A stretch of 5,838 bases of DNA from Clostridia bacterium. Its GTDB lineage: Bacteria; Bacillota; Clostridia; Oscillospirales; CAG-272. The stretch spans positions 1 through 5,838 of the forward strand of contig JAFTUB010000052.1 of assembly GCA_017466495.1 (NCBI GenBank), read 5' to 3'. Positions 1 through 5,838 of this stretch are shown here, in pieces; position 1 is the first letter of the stretch, and the number at the start of each line of letters is the position of its first letter. Under the pieces are notes generated by a model that ran no database searches, was not told the DNA's origin, and saw only the letters and a program-made list of their open reading frames with translations. The position numbers and the translations under genes are program-made.

Positions 1-633
1 CCACACAGAAAGCTGAGACAATGCAATTCTTGTGTTATGAAACACTTTTAAAGGTTTTAATATTTCAGTAGCCTTTTTGGCAGTTTTTCCTGATTCTTTT
101 GGCGTTACATTTGGTTTATTGTCTTTTAAGCCATAGACAAAATTTTCTAAAGTTTGTACTAAAGGTTTTTCACTTTTTCCTTCAGCTTTCTCAACAATTT
201 TATTTAATTTTTCTATATACTGAGTAACGTCATCAGGTAATTTTTTTCTATTTGGCGAAAGTCTATTAAGAAAATCTTCCCCTGCCATTTTTATCTTTTT
301 AGAATCAACATTGCGTAAAGTATTCAATTCTTCTTGAGTTAGTAATCCTGTCTTTTCAAGTTTTTTTGCTTTATCTTTATAATAAGCTTTACATATAGGA
401 GCAGTCACATGCTTTTGAATTTGTCCAGTAACACCGATATAGGTAATTAGAGCTAATCCTTCCATAATAATATCTCTAATTATTGTATAAGTTTTTTGCT
501 CTGGCGATGCCGTTTTATCTGTCGCTGTTGCGATAGGTAAGAAAATCATCTTAAACCCTGCTAATACCGCAGTAGCTATTTGAGATGAATTATTTGTGCC
601 TAGTGTTGTTAATACGTTATCTATCTTTGACAT
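1..633 (-). CDS. Unrecognised lysine-rich protein with two hydrophobic segments (3' end missing)
   Basis: An open frame of 211 codons runs from an ATG at 633-631 to the left edge with no stop, so the C-terminus lies outside the window. The product begins MSKIDNVLTT. Residues about 18-36 and 54-70 are hydrophobic and could be membrane segments. Between them is a charged stretch, DKTASPEQKTYT (39-50). From about 80 on it is rich in Lys, Glu and Asn, probably helical and soluble, with a Thr/Lys/Pro-rich part near 172-195. No catalytic motif is visible. There is no Shine-Dalgarno sequence before the ATG, unlike the his genes. Codon use is strongly AT-biased. No family can be assigned. From memory only, the pattern of a short N-terminus with LGTNNS, then a hydrophobic helix, DK, PE and KKYT-like residues recalls uncharacterised proteins of gut Gastranaerophilales (Melainabacteria). 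That would also fit the low GC. It is real coding sequence judging by length in AT-rich DNA, but its function is unknown. Confidence 0.7.
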   Translation of the reverse strand, partial: MSKIDNVLTTLGTNNSSQIATAVLAGFKMIFLPIATATDKTASPEQKTYTIIRDIIMEGLALITYIGVTGQIQKHVTAPICKAYYKDKAKKLEKTGLLTQEELNTLRNVDSKKIKMAGEDFLNRLSPNRKKLPDDVTQYIEKLNKIVEKAEGKSEKPLVQTLENFVYGLKDNKPNVTPKESGKTAKKATEILKPLKVFHNTRIALSQLSVW

Positions 634-805
634 TACAATAAAAATTTAAATATGTACTACCCTAATAATCATATTAAAACCCAACAAAAGATTTTTTGCT
701 AATTGATTTAAAAAAAGTTTACAAAATATATTATAAACATTTTGCAACAACTTTTAATTTAATCTTAGCTTAGTATTTATTTAATATATTTAAAAATTAT
801 TTATA
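634..805. other. Very AT-rich non-coding stretch
   Basis: There is no gene here on either strand. The stretch is mainly A and T runs and presumably holds the promoter and leader of the minus-strand gene to its left. Only a weak 5-base inverted pair, GTTTA/TAAAC, is visible around 717-738. It ends where the hairpin element and the GC-rich DNA begin. Confidence 0.6.
730..757 (-). promoter_or_regulatory. Possible sigma-70 type promoter for the AT-rich gene
   Basis: On the minus strand a perfect TATAAT lies at 735-730, with TTAAAA at 757-752, 16 bases upstream. This would start transcription near 723 and leave a leader of about 90 bases before the ATG at 633. In DNA this AT-rich such matches are common by chance, so the call is weak. 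No operator or riboswitch-like structure is evident in the leader. Confidence 0.25.
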
Positions 806-815
806 AAAGTTTTTG
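795..815. other. Sharp composition boundary between two DNA types
   Basis: To the left lie AT-rich coding and intergenic sequence; to the right the DNA turns GC-rich within a few bases and stays so to position 5838. The change coincides with the AAAGTTTTTG edge of hairpin element copy 1. Either a chimeric assembly join or a genuine insertion or recombination boundary would look like this. Confidence 0.6.
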
Positions 816-875
816 AGGGGGCTTGGGGGGCTTTTTTCAAAAAGCCCCCCAACAGGGTGTGGGACAGCGTCCCAC
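806..875. repeat. Intergenic hairpin element, copy 1 (after hisH)
   Basis: The element starts with AAAGTTTTTG (806-815). It continues with a perfect 14-base inverted repeat (823-836 against 839-852) whose centre is CTTTTTTCAAAAAG, and ends with a second hairpin, GTGGG/CCCAC (859-863 with 871-875), around the loop ACAGCGT. The second copy at 4498-4571 has the same blocks in the same order and orientation, but different stem sequences that still pair. It begins six bases past the hisH stop codon. It resembles short hairpin elements I recall as frequent between genes of GC-rich gut Clostridia; that recollection is unverified. It may act as a transcription end or mRNA-stabilising structure for the operon, or be a dispersed non-coding repeat. 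Confidence 0.75.
823..852 (-). terminator. Possible terminator of the his operon
   Basis: The long stem of hairpin copy 1, read in the operon direction, is a very stable G6C/GC6 stem capped by an A/T-rich top. It follows hisH after the smaller GTGGGAC hairpin. It is not a textbook intrinsic terminator, because the T run lies inside the stem and the next T-rich stretch (about 810-791) comes only after a C-rich gap. The position right after the last his gene in the window supports a terminating role, but this is inference. Confidence 0.4.
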
Positions 876-880
876 GGTCT

Positions 881-1498
881 TCACGCCTCGCAGAATGCGC
901 GGAGGATCCGCAGGCCTACATCGCCGCTTTTTTCGGGGTGGAACTGGGTACCGAAGACATTGTCCCGTGCCACCGCGGCGGTGAGGGGCACGCCGTAGGT
1001 GGAGGTAGCGATCAGCGCGTCCTCACAGCCCATGGCGGCGAAGGAATGGACGAAGTAAACGTAGTCCCCCTCGTCGATATAGCGAAACAGCGGGGATTTT
1101 GCCTTCCCCGCGGGGAAGTCGAGGGAATTCCAGCCAATGTGGGGCACCTTCAGTCCCGCTCCGATGACGGGAGCAATGGGGCAGACCTCGCCTTTGATGA
1201 GTCCCAGCCCCTTGTGGGTGCCGTACTCGTGACTGCGCTCGAACAGCATCTGCATCCCAAGGCAGATGCCCAACAAGGGCTTGCCCGCCGCAGCTTCGGC
1301 GCAGACCACAGCATCCAGCCCCGTGGCACGGAGCTTGGCGGCGGCATCGGCAAAGGCGCCCACCCCGGGGAGCACAATGCGCTCGGCCGAGCGGATCACC
1401 TCCGCATCCCCCGTCACCACCGTCTCCGCCCCAAGGGAGCGGAAGGAGGCGTCCAGGGAGAAGAGGTTGCCCACGCCGTAATCAATAATGGCAATCAT
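881..1498 (-). CDS. hisH: Imidazole glycerol phosphate synthase, glutaminase subunit HisH
   Basis: HisH hydrolyses glutamine and channels ammonia to HisF, which converts PRFAR to imidazole glycerol phosphate and AICAR. At 205 residues it is normal for a class I glutamine amidotransferase of this family. The nucleophile is Cys79 in GICLGMQ; His187 and Glu189 of HPEKS complete the triad. The DYGVGN start and the PGVG oxyanion-strand motif (44-47) are typical of HisH. ATG at 1498 is preferred: AGGGG at 1510-1506 lies 7 bases upstream, and the ATG shares its A with the hisB stop (TGATG), suggesting translational coupling. A GTG one codon earlier (1501) is possible, but too close to that ribosome site. 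HisH needs HisF, which is not in the window. This is the last his gene before the hairpin element and the AT-rich DNA. Confidence 0.97.
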   Translation of the reverse strand: MIAIIDYGVGNLFSLDASFRSLGAETVVTGDAEVIRSAERIVLPGVGAFADAAAKLRATGLDAVVCAEAAAGKPLLGICLGMQMLFERSHEYGTHKGLGLIKGEVCPIAPVIGAGLKVPHIGWNSLDFPAGKAKSPLFRYIDEGDYVYFVHSFAAMGCEDALIATSTYGVPLTAAVARDNVFGTQFHPEKSGDVGLRILRAFCEA

Positions 1499-2079
1499 CA
1501 CAGAACCCCTTTCGTGGAGGGAATCTCATTGCCCACCACCGCTACCGCCTGCCCGAGGGCACGGGCCAGGGCCTTAAAGCATCCCTCAATGATGTGGTGG
1601 GTGTTGCTTCCCGCCAGTCTGCGCAGGTGCAGGGTGATGGGGAAGTGGCGGGTGAAGGCAAGCAGAAACTCCTCCACCAGCTCGGTGTCAAAGCTGCCAA
1701 CCTTAGGGGGAAGCTCACCCAGCTCACAGCAGAGCATGGAGCGACCCGAAATATCGAGAGCGCAGAGGATCAGCGCCTCATCCATGGGCAGGAGCATGGA
1801 GCCGTAGCGGGCAATTCCCCGACGGTCCCCCAGGGCGCGGTCAAAGGCCTGCCCGAGGCAGATACCGATGTCCTCCGCCGAGTGGTGGTCGTCCACCTGC
1901 ACGTCGCCGTCACAGCGGACGGTGAGCCCAAACCCGCCGTGGCGGGCAAAGAGGTTCAGCATATGGTCAAGGAAACCGATCCCCGTGGAAATGTTCACCT
2001 CGCCCCCACCCAGAGAGAGGGCAAGAGAAATGTCGGTCTCCGCCGTTTTCCGTTGAATTTCAGCCTGTCTTGTCATCAT
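1498..2079 (-). CDS. hisB: Imidazoleglycerol-phosphate dehydratase HisB (monofunctional)
   Basis: This Mn-dependent cytoplasmic enzyme removes water from imidazole glycerol phosphate to give imidazole acetol phosphate. At 193 residues it matches the monofunctional dehydratase; the phosphatase domain found fused to it in enterobacteria is absent. Visible family motifs are RKTAET (10-15), GFLDHML (35-41), ARHGGF (45-50), the metal-binding DDHHSAED (63-70), PMDEAL (98-103), HHIIEG (161-166) and STKG (188-191). The frame is open further upstream to 2142, but that extension would overlap hisC and is unlike the family. The start at 2079 has GGAAGGA (2093-2087) with a 7-base spacer. A second ATG follows immediately at 2076, so the exact first residue is uncertain by one. 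hisC ends 29 bases upstream. Confidence 0.97.
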   Translation of the reverse strand: MMTRQAEIQRKTAETDISLALSLGGGEVNISTGIGFLDHMLNLFARHGGFGLTVRCDGDVQVDDHHSAEDIGICLGQAFDRALGDRRGIARYGSMLLPMDEALILCALDISGRSMLCCELGELPPKVGSFDTELVEEFLLAFTRHFPITLHLRRLAGSNTHHIIEGCFKALARALGQAVAVVGNEIPSTKGVL

Positions 2080-2108
2080 CAAAACATCCTTCCGAATTTC
2101 GTTCAAAA

Positions 2109-3173
2109 TCAGTTCGCGCCAAGGATCTCGCGAACGGCACAAAGCAGGGCGTCCATCTGTTCCCGGGTGCCCACCGTGATGCGGAGATACTCCCGCACCC
2201 GCGCCCCCGAGAAGTAGCGAACCAGGATTCCTCTCTCCCGCAGAGCGGTGTACATCCCCTCGGCGTTGCCGTCAGCGGGACGGGCAAAGAGGAAGTTGGC
2301 CACCGAGTCGGTGAGGGTAAAGCCCAGGGCGCGGAGCGCCTCCGCCGTGTAGGCACGGGTTCCGGCGATCTCGGCACAGCGGGCAGCGCAGACCTCATCA
2401 TGGTCGAGGGTCGCCGCCCCCGCCGCCAGAGTCATGCGGTTGATGTTGTAGGGATTGATGGAATACTTGATGCGGTTGAGGTCGGCAATAATCTCGGGAG
2501 ACGCAATGCCGTAGCCCAGCCGTCCCCCTGCCAGGGAACGGGACTTGGAGAAGGTCTGCACCACCAGCAGGTTGGGGTGCTCAGCCAGAAGGGGGATGGC
2601 CGACTCGCCACCGAAATCCACATAGGCCTCGTCAATGAGCACCACGCTCTCCGGGTTGCGCTCACAGATTTGGGCGATCACCGCAAGGGGGAGGGCAAGC
2701 CCCGTGGGCGCGTTGGGGTTGGCGATCACCACCATGGCCGCATTCACCCCCATGAAGGCCTCGATGTCCACCGTAAAGTCTTCCTTCAGGGGAAGGATCA
2801 CCTTGGGGATACCGTAAAGATCAGCATACACGGGATAAAAACCGTAGCTGATGTCGGGGAAGGCCACGGGGGCACCGGGGCCGCCGTAGGCCTGGAAGGC
2901 AAAGGACAGGATCTCATCCGAGCCGTTGCCCAGGATGATCTGCTCAGGCGTCACGCCGTAGCGCGCCGCCAGCTTCCCCCGGAGCACCGTCCCCTCGGGG
3001 TCGGAGTAGAGGTGGCAGTTAGCCGCCTCGGCCTCAGCCGCCGCCACCACCTCGGGCAGGGGGGGATAGGGGGATTCGTTGGTGTTGAGCTTGATATACT
3101 GCTGATCCTTGGGCTGCTCTCCCGGCACATAAGCCTTCAGGGTCGCATGCCGCCCATGAAGAAACTTCGACAT
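2109..3173 (-). CDS. hisC: Histidinol-phosphate aminotransferase HisC
   Basis: This PLP-dependent class I/II aminotransferase transfers the amino group of glutamate to imidazole acetol phosphate, giving histidinol phosphate. At 354 residues it has the usual family length. Motifs in order are LNTNE (29-33), LGNGSDE (81-87), NPNAPTG (152-158), DEAYVDF (181-187) with the Asp that binds the PLP ring nitrogen, and TFSK with Lys210 as the expected Schiff-base lysine, followed by the LAGGRLGY block with Arg218. YLRITVG near 329-335 carries the substrate carboxylate-binding Arg331. The frame is open far upstream into hisD, but the start at 3173 fits the family and has GAGG (3183-3180) 6 bases ahead. 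It lies 22 bases after the hisD stop and is probably cotranscribed. Closely related enzymes can act on aromatic amino acids, but the his context settles the role. Confidence 0.96.
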   Translation of the reverse strand: MSKFLHGRHATLKAYVPGEQPKDQQYIKLNTNESPYPPLPEVVAAAEAEAANCHLYSDPEGTVLRGKLAARYGVTPEQIILGNGSDEILSFAFQAYGGPGAPVAFPDISYGFYPVYADLYGIPKVILPLKEDFTVDIEAFMGVNAAMVVIANPNAPTGLALPLAVIAQICERNPESVVLIDEAYVDFGGESAIPLLAEHPNLLVVQTFSKSRSLAGGRLGYGIASPEIIADLNRIKYSINPYNINRMTLAAGAATLDHDEVCAARCAEIAGTRAYTAEALRALGFTLTDSVANFLFARPADGNAEGMYTALRERGILVRYFSGARVREYLRITVGTREQMDALLCAVREILGAN

Positions 3174-3195
3174 GATAAACCTCGAAAAATACAGA

Positions 3196-4476
3196 TTAGT
3201 TCTCGCCCCAGCCTCTTGCCTCGGCGCTGCGGGCATGAGCCTCCAGCCCCTCCTTGCGGGCAAAGAAGGCCACATCGTCAGCCACAGCAGCCAACGCCTC
3301 GGGGGTGTAATAGGTGAAGGCCGACTTCTTGACGAAATCGTCCACCGAAAGGGGACTGGAGAAGCGGGCCGTGCCGCTGGTGGGCAGGGTGTGGTTGGGG
3401 CCGGCAAAATAATCCCCCAGCGCCTCAGGGCAGGCACGCCCCAAGAATACAGAACCGGCATGACGGATCCGCGCCAGGTAGTCGAAGGGATTGTCCACGC
3501 AAACCTCAAGATGCTCGGGGGCAATCTCGTTGGACACTGCAATGGCCTCCTCAATGGACTCGGCCACAATGATCTTGCCCCGGTTGTCAATGGAGGTGCG
3601 GGCAATCTCTGCCCGGGGAAGCAGAGGAATCTGCCGCTCCAGCTCAGCCTGTACCGCCTCGGCCAGTGCCGCGCTGTCAGTCACCAGTACAGCAGAAGCC
3701 AGCCGGTCATGCTCCGCCTGGGAAAGCAGGTCCGCCGCCACGCAGCGGGGATCGCTTGCCCCGTCGGCAATCACCAGAATCTCGCTGGGCCCCGCGATCA
3801 TATCAATATCCACAAGTCCGTAAACCTGCCGCTTGGCCTCGGCCACATAGGCATTGCCGGGGCCAACGATCTTGTCCACCTTGGGCACCCGCGCGGTACC
3901 GTAAGCCAATGCCGCTACCGCCTGCGCGCCCCCCATCTTGAAGATGCGCCCCACGCCGGCAATGTGCGCCGCCGCCAAAATCACGGGATTGATCTTCCCA
4001 TCCGGGCCGGGCGGGGTAACCATGACCACCTCGTCCACCCCCGCAATGGAGGCGGGAATGGCGTTCATCAGCACCGAGGAGGGATAGCTGGCCGTGCCGC
4101 CCGGCACATACAGCCCCACCCGCTCCAGGGGGATCACCCGCTGACCCAGCACCACGCCGGGCTGGTCGTTGATGACAAAATCATGGCGCACCTGGCGGCT
4201 GTGGAAAGCACGGATCCGCCGCGCCGCCTCACGAAGCACCTCCAGAAACCGCGGCTCAACCGCAGAGAGCGCCTCTTCTATCTCAGCCCCGCTTACCGTG
4301 GGATCCTCCAGATCCGCCCGGTCAAAGCGGGCCGTATATTCCCGCAGAGCGGCATCCCCTCGCGCACGAACATCGGCCAAAATCGCCGATACCGTCCCCG
4401 AGACATCCGCTCCCATCTCGCCCCGCGCAAAAATCGTGGCGCGATCGGTCTCCTTCATCGAATAAATCGGAATCAT
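3196..4476 (-). CDS. hisD: Histidinol dehydrogenase HisD
   Basis: HisD carries out the last two steps of the pathway: NAD-dependent oxidation of histidinol to histidinal and on to histidine, using a bound zinc. At 426 residues it is full length. Recognisable blocks are GLYVPGG (121-127), GGAQA (182-186), GPGN (205-208), DMIAGPSE (225-232), QAEHD (253-257) with likely zinc ligands Gln253 and His256, APEHLE (319-324) with the catalytic Glu321-His322 pair, GDYFAGPNHTLPT (354-366) with zinc ligand Asp355, and His414 in LEAHARS as the last zinc ligand. The ATG at 4476 has GAGG at 4490-4487, a rather long 10-base spacer. Unlike its neighbours, hisD is separated from the preceding gene (hisG) by 99 bases holding hairpin element copy 2, so its expression may be partly uncoupled from hisZ-hisG. 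Confidence 0.97.
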   Translation of the reverse strand: MIPIYSMKETDRATIFARGEMGADVSGTVSAILADVRARGDAALREYTARFDRADLEDPTVSGAEIEEALSAVEPRFLEVLREAARRIRAFHSRQVRHDFVINDQPGVVLGQRVIPLERVGLYVPGGTASYPSSVLMNAIPASIAGVDEVVMVTPPGPDGKINPVILAAAHIAGVGRIFKMGGAQAVAALAYGTARVPKVDKIVGPGNAYVAEAKRQVYGLVDIDMIAGPSEILVIADGASDPRCVAADLLSQAEHDRLASAVLVTDSAALAEAVQAELERQIPLLPRAEIARTSIDNRGKIIVAESIEEAIAVSNEIAPEHLEVCVDNPFDYLARIRHAGSVFLGRACPEALGDYFAGPNHTLPTSGTARFSSPLSVDDFVKKSAFTYYTPEALAAVADDVAFFARKEGLEAHARSAEARGWGEN

Positions 4477-4497
4477 TTCTGTACTACCTCAAGTCTG

Positions 4498-4571
4498 AAA
4501 GTTTTTGAAGGTCCCACGGAAACTTTTTTCAAAAAGTTTCCTTGGCAGGGGCGCGGGGACAGCGGCCCCGC
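4498..4571. repeat. Intergenic hairpin element, copy 2 (between hisG and hisD)
   Basis: This copy has the same architecture and orientation as copy 1. It opens with AAAGTTTTTG (4498-4507). The long stem is 4518-4528 paired with 4531-4541 around CTTTTTTCAAAAAG, lengthened past one mismatch by CCA/TGG (4514-4516 with 4543-4545). A GC hairpin follows, GCGGGG/CCCCGC (4553-4558 with 4566-4571), with loop ACAGCGG. Outside the conserved blocks the stem bases differ from copy 1 but remain paired. It starts four bases after the hisG stop and ends about 20 bases before the hisD start, so it lies in the transcript inside the operon. It could lower read-through, protect the mRNA end of hisZ-hisG, or be neutral. 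Confidence 0.75.
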
Positions 4572-4575
4572 ATCC

Positions 4576-5196
4576 TCACTTCACCAGGGCGTCCCGCAGC
4601 GCATCCAGCTTCGCCTGGGCAAACTGATAGCTCACCCGATTGGCAATCAGCCGTGCGCTGATGGGCACAATATCCTCAATGGGCTCAAGATCATTTTCCT
4701 TCAGGGTCGTTCCCGTTTCCACAATGTCCACGATCACGTCGGACATCCCCAAAATCGGGGCCAGCTCAATGGACCCGTTGAGATGGATCAGCTCGATCTC
4801 ACGGCTCTTGCCGGCATAATAGCGCCGGGCAATGTTGGGGAACTTGGTGGCTACCCGCAGCGTCCGCTCGGTGTCATCCCGCCAGCCCTTCTTTGCAGCC
4901 ACCGCCATGCGGCACTTGCCCACATCAAGATCGGCCAGCTCATACACAGCGGGAGCATATTCCAACAGAATATCCTTCCCCGCCACCCCAATGTCAGCAG
5001 CGCCCCTCTCCACATAAATGGCTACATCCGAGGGCTTCACCCAAAAGTAGCGCACTCCCGCTTCTTCATTTTCAAAAATCAGCTTGCGGCTGTTCTCCAG
5101 CACCGACGGGCAGGGATAACCGGCCTCGGCAAAGCGGGCATAGACCTTCTCCCCCAGCCGCCCCTTGGGCAGCGCAATGTTCAGCAGTTCACCCAT
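4576..5196 (-). CDS. hisG: ATP phosphoribosyltransferase catalytic subunit, short form HisG
   Basis: HisG catalyses the first committed step, joining ATP and PRPP to make phosphoribosyl-ATP. At 206 residues this is the short form, which lacks the C-terminal ACT-like regulatory domain of the roughly 290-residue long form and depends on HisZ; a hisZ gene lies directly upstream. Motifs are ALPKGRL (8-14), GVAGKD (70-75), RVATKFPN (114-121), GSIELAP (141-147) and DVIVDIVETGTTLKEN (153-168), which holds the PRPP-binding loop. ATG at 5196 gives an N-terminus like other short forms. It overlaps hisZ by 8 bases and has GAGGGGG at 5213-5207, 10 bases upstream. A TTG three codons earlier (5205) is a weaker alternative. 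The overlap suggests coupled synthesis of HisZ and HisG, as expected for subunits of one complex. Confidence 0.97.
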   Translation of the reverse strand: MGELLNIALPKGRLGEKVYARFAEAGYPCPSVLENSRKLIFENEEAGVRYFWVKPSDVAIYVERGAADIGVAGKDILLEYAPAVYELADLDVGKCRMAVAAKKGWRDDTERTLRVATKFPNIARRYYAGKSREIELIHLNGSIELAPILGMSDVIVDIVETGTTLKENDLEPIEDIVPISARLIANRVSYQFAQAKLDALRDALVK

Positions 5197-5838
5197 TGAC
5201 CTCAAGCCCCCTCTCGCTCAGATTCATCCGCGCACGGTACTTCAGCCCCAGGGGAGCCCCCATGGGCTGTACCCGCACCGAACGGCCGTCGGCCGACAGG
5301 GCACGCACCGCTTCCGCCACCGCCATGGGTGTGCACTCCGGCGCATAGGTCAGAAGCAGATCCACATCGTATTCGCTCTCTTCTCCCCCAAGCCGCTCCA
5401 GCAAGCCCAGGTTGATGGCGAAACCGATGGCACCGCCGTCCCGGCCGAAGCGCTGTGCCAGGCGGTCATACCGTCCGCCGGAGAGCAGCTCGGTAGGCAG
5501 CTCACGCAGATAGCCCTTGAAAATCACACCGTTGTAATACTGCAGGTCATTGACCAGCGAAAAGTCCAAACGCAAGCGAGAGCCGCAGCCGTGGAGTGCC
5601 AGCATCCCGGCGATCTCCTCCAGTTCCCGCAGGCCCTCCCCGGCCGCCGCGCTTACGCAAAGTCCGCGCAGACCTTCCAGCGCCTCATCGAAGCTGCCGC
5701 CCAGCTGCATCAGGGCAGCCAGCCGCTCCCCGGCATCTGCCGCAATCCCGTGCTCGGCGCACAGGGCGCGCAGACCGTGAGGATTCTTCTCGCCAATGCA
5801 GACCAACAGCTTCTCCCGTGCATCGGGATGGGCGTCGG
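5189..5838 (-). CDS. hisZ: ATP phosphoribosyltransferase regulatory subunit HisZ (5' end missing)
   Basis: Only the last 215 codons are present; the frame stays open to the right edge, so the N-terminal part lies outside. HisZ is a catalytically inactive paralogue of histidyl-tRNA synthetase. It binds short-form HisG and is needed for its activity and histidine feedback. Visible class II synthetase-like signatures are NDLQYYNGVIF (residues 96-106 of the visible part), aligned with RGLDYYTG of true HisRS, then LLSGGRYDRL (117-126) and GAIGFAINLGLLERL (135-149), the motif 3 region. The catalytic Arg of the HisRS RGLDYY motif is replaced by Asn here. The protein ends with a short tail (VDLLLTYAPE onwards) rather than a full anticodon-binding domain. 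Both features, and the overlap with hisG, argue for HisZ rather than HisRS. A TTG at 5806 is not the start. Confidence 0.93.
   Translation of the reverse strand, partial: DAHPDAREKLLVCIGEKNPHGLRALCAEHGIAADAGERLAALMQLGGSFDEALEGLRGLCVSAAAGEGLRELEEIAGMLALHGCGSRLRLDFSLVNDLQYYNGVIFKGYLRELPTELLSGGRYDRLAQRFGRDGGAIGFAINLGLLERLGGEESEYDVDLLLTYAPECTPMAVAEAVRALSADGRSVRVQPMGAPLGLKYRARMNLSERGLEVNG

Noticed and set aside
806..875. CRISPR repeat or transposon end
   Set aside because: There are only two distant copies with no spacers between them, no target-site duplications visible and no transposase gene nearby. The stems vary in sequence, unlike CRISPR repeats or insertion-sequence ends.
857..1807. 316-codon open frame on the plus strand
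   Set aside because: It is antisense to hisH and hisB and begins inside the hairpin element. It is a shadow of GC-rich coding DNA.
2080..2142. Upstream extension of the hisB frame
   Set aside because: It overlaps the end of hisC and adds 21 residues unlike the family. The ATG at 2079 has GGAAGGA well placed.
2070..3317. 415-codon open frame on the plus strand
   Set aside because: It is antisense to hisC, and the translation has no recognisable motifs. hisC on the other strand has every family signature.
3174..3605. Upstream extension of the hisC frame
   Set aside because: The 144 extra codons overlap hisD and do not resemble HisC. The ATG at 3173 has a proper ribosome site and gives the normal length.
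3172..5199. 675-codon open frame on the plus strand
   Set aside because: It runs antisense through hisD and hisG and across the intergenic element. GC-rich codons on the opposite strand avoid stops, and the translation shows only Gly/His/Arg-rich low-information sequence with no family features.
5189..5838. Histidyl-tRNA synthetase (hisS) instead of hisZ
   Set aside because: The catalytic Arg of the RGLDYY motif is absent, the C-terminal tail is short, and the gene overlaps a short-form hisG.

Overview
The window has two parts that differ sharply in base composition. Positions 1 to about 805 are AT-rich, roughly 30% GC in the coding part by hand count and lower still between genes. They carry one truncated minus-strand gene for an unrecognised lysine-rich protein with two hydrophobic segments. 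From about 806 to the end the DNA is GC-rich, about 65% GC in the lines I counted. It is filled by a tightly packed minus-strand histidine biosynthesis operon, read right to left: hisZ (3' part only), hisG, hisD, hisC, hisB, hisH.

The operon encodes most of the pathway trunk. The short-form ATP phosphoribosyltransferase HisG works with its regulatory subunit HisZ in the first step. HisB, HisC and HisD are the imidazoleglycerol-phosphate dehydratase, the histidinol-phosphate aminotransferase and the histidinol dehydrogenase. HisH is the glutaminase half of IGP synthase. hisA, hisF and hisI/hisE are not in the window, and neither is the phosphatase. Spacing is tight: hisZ/hisG overlap by 8 bases, hisB/hisH overlap by one base, and hisD-hisC and hisC-hisB are 22 and 29 bases apart. 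The exception is the 99-base gap between hisG and hisD. The HisG short form plus HisZ, the good Shine-Dalgarno sequences, the GC content and the style of the intergenic hairpins suggest a high-GC gut-type Clostridia (Oscillospiraceae/Ruminococcaceae-like). This is inference from family knowledge, not a match.

Two copies of one hairpin element, about 70-74 bases long, lie in the same orientation. One follows hisH (806-875) and the other sits between hisG and hisD (4498-4571). Short blocks are conserved (AAAGTTTTTG, CTTTTTTCAAAAAG, ACAGCG), while the stems differ in sequence but stay paired in each copy. The switch from AT-rich to GC-rich DNA falls at the outer edge of the first copy, and the operon stops there after hisH. 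The left part may therefore come from a different genome (a chimeric join in a metagenome assembly) or be an acquired segment inserted at a repeat. The sequence alone does not decide which. I see no phage, CRISPR, transposase, tRNA or rRNA in the window.
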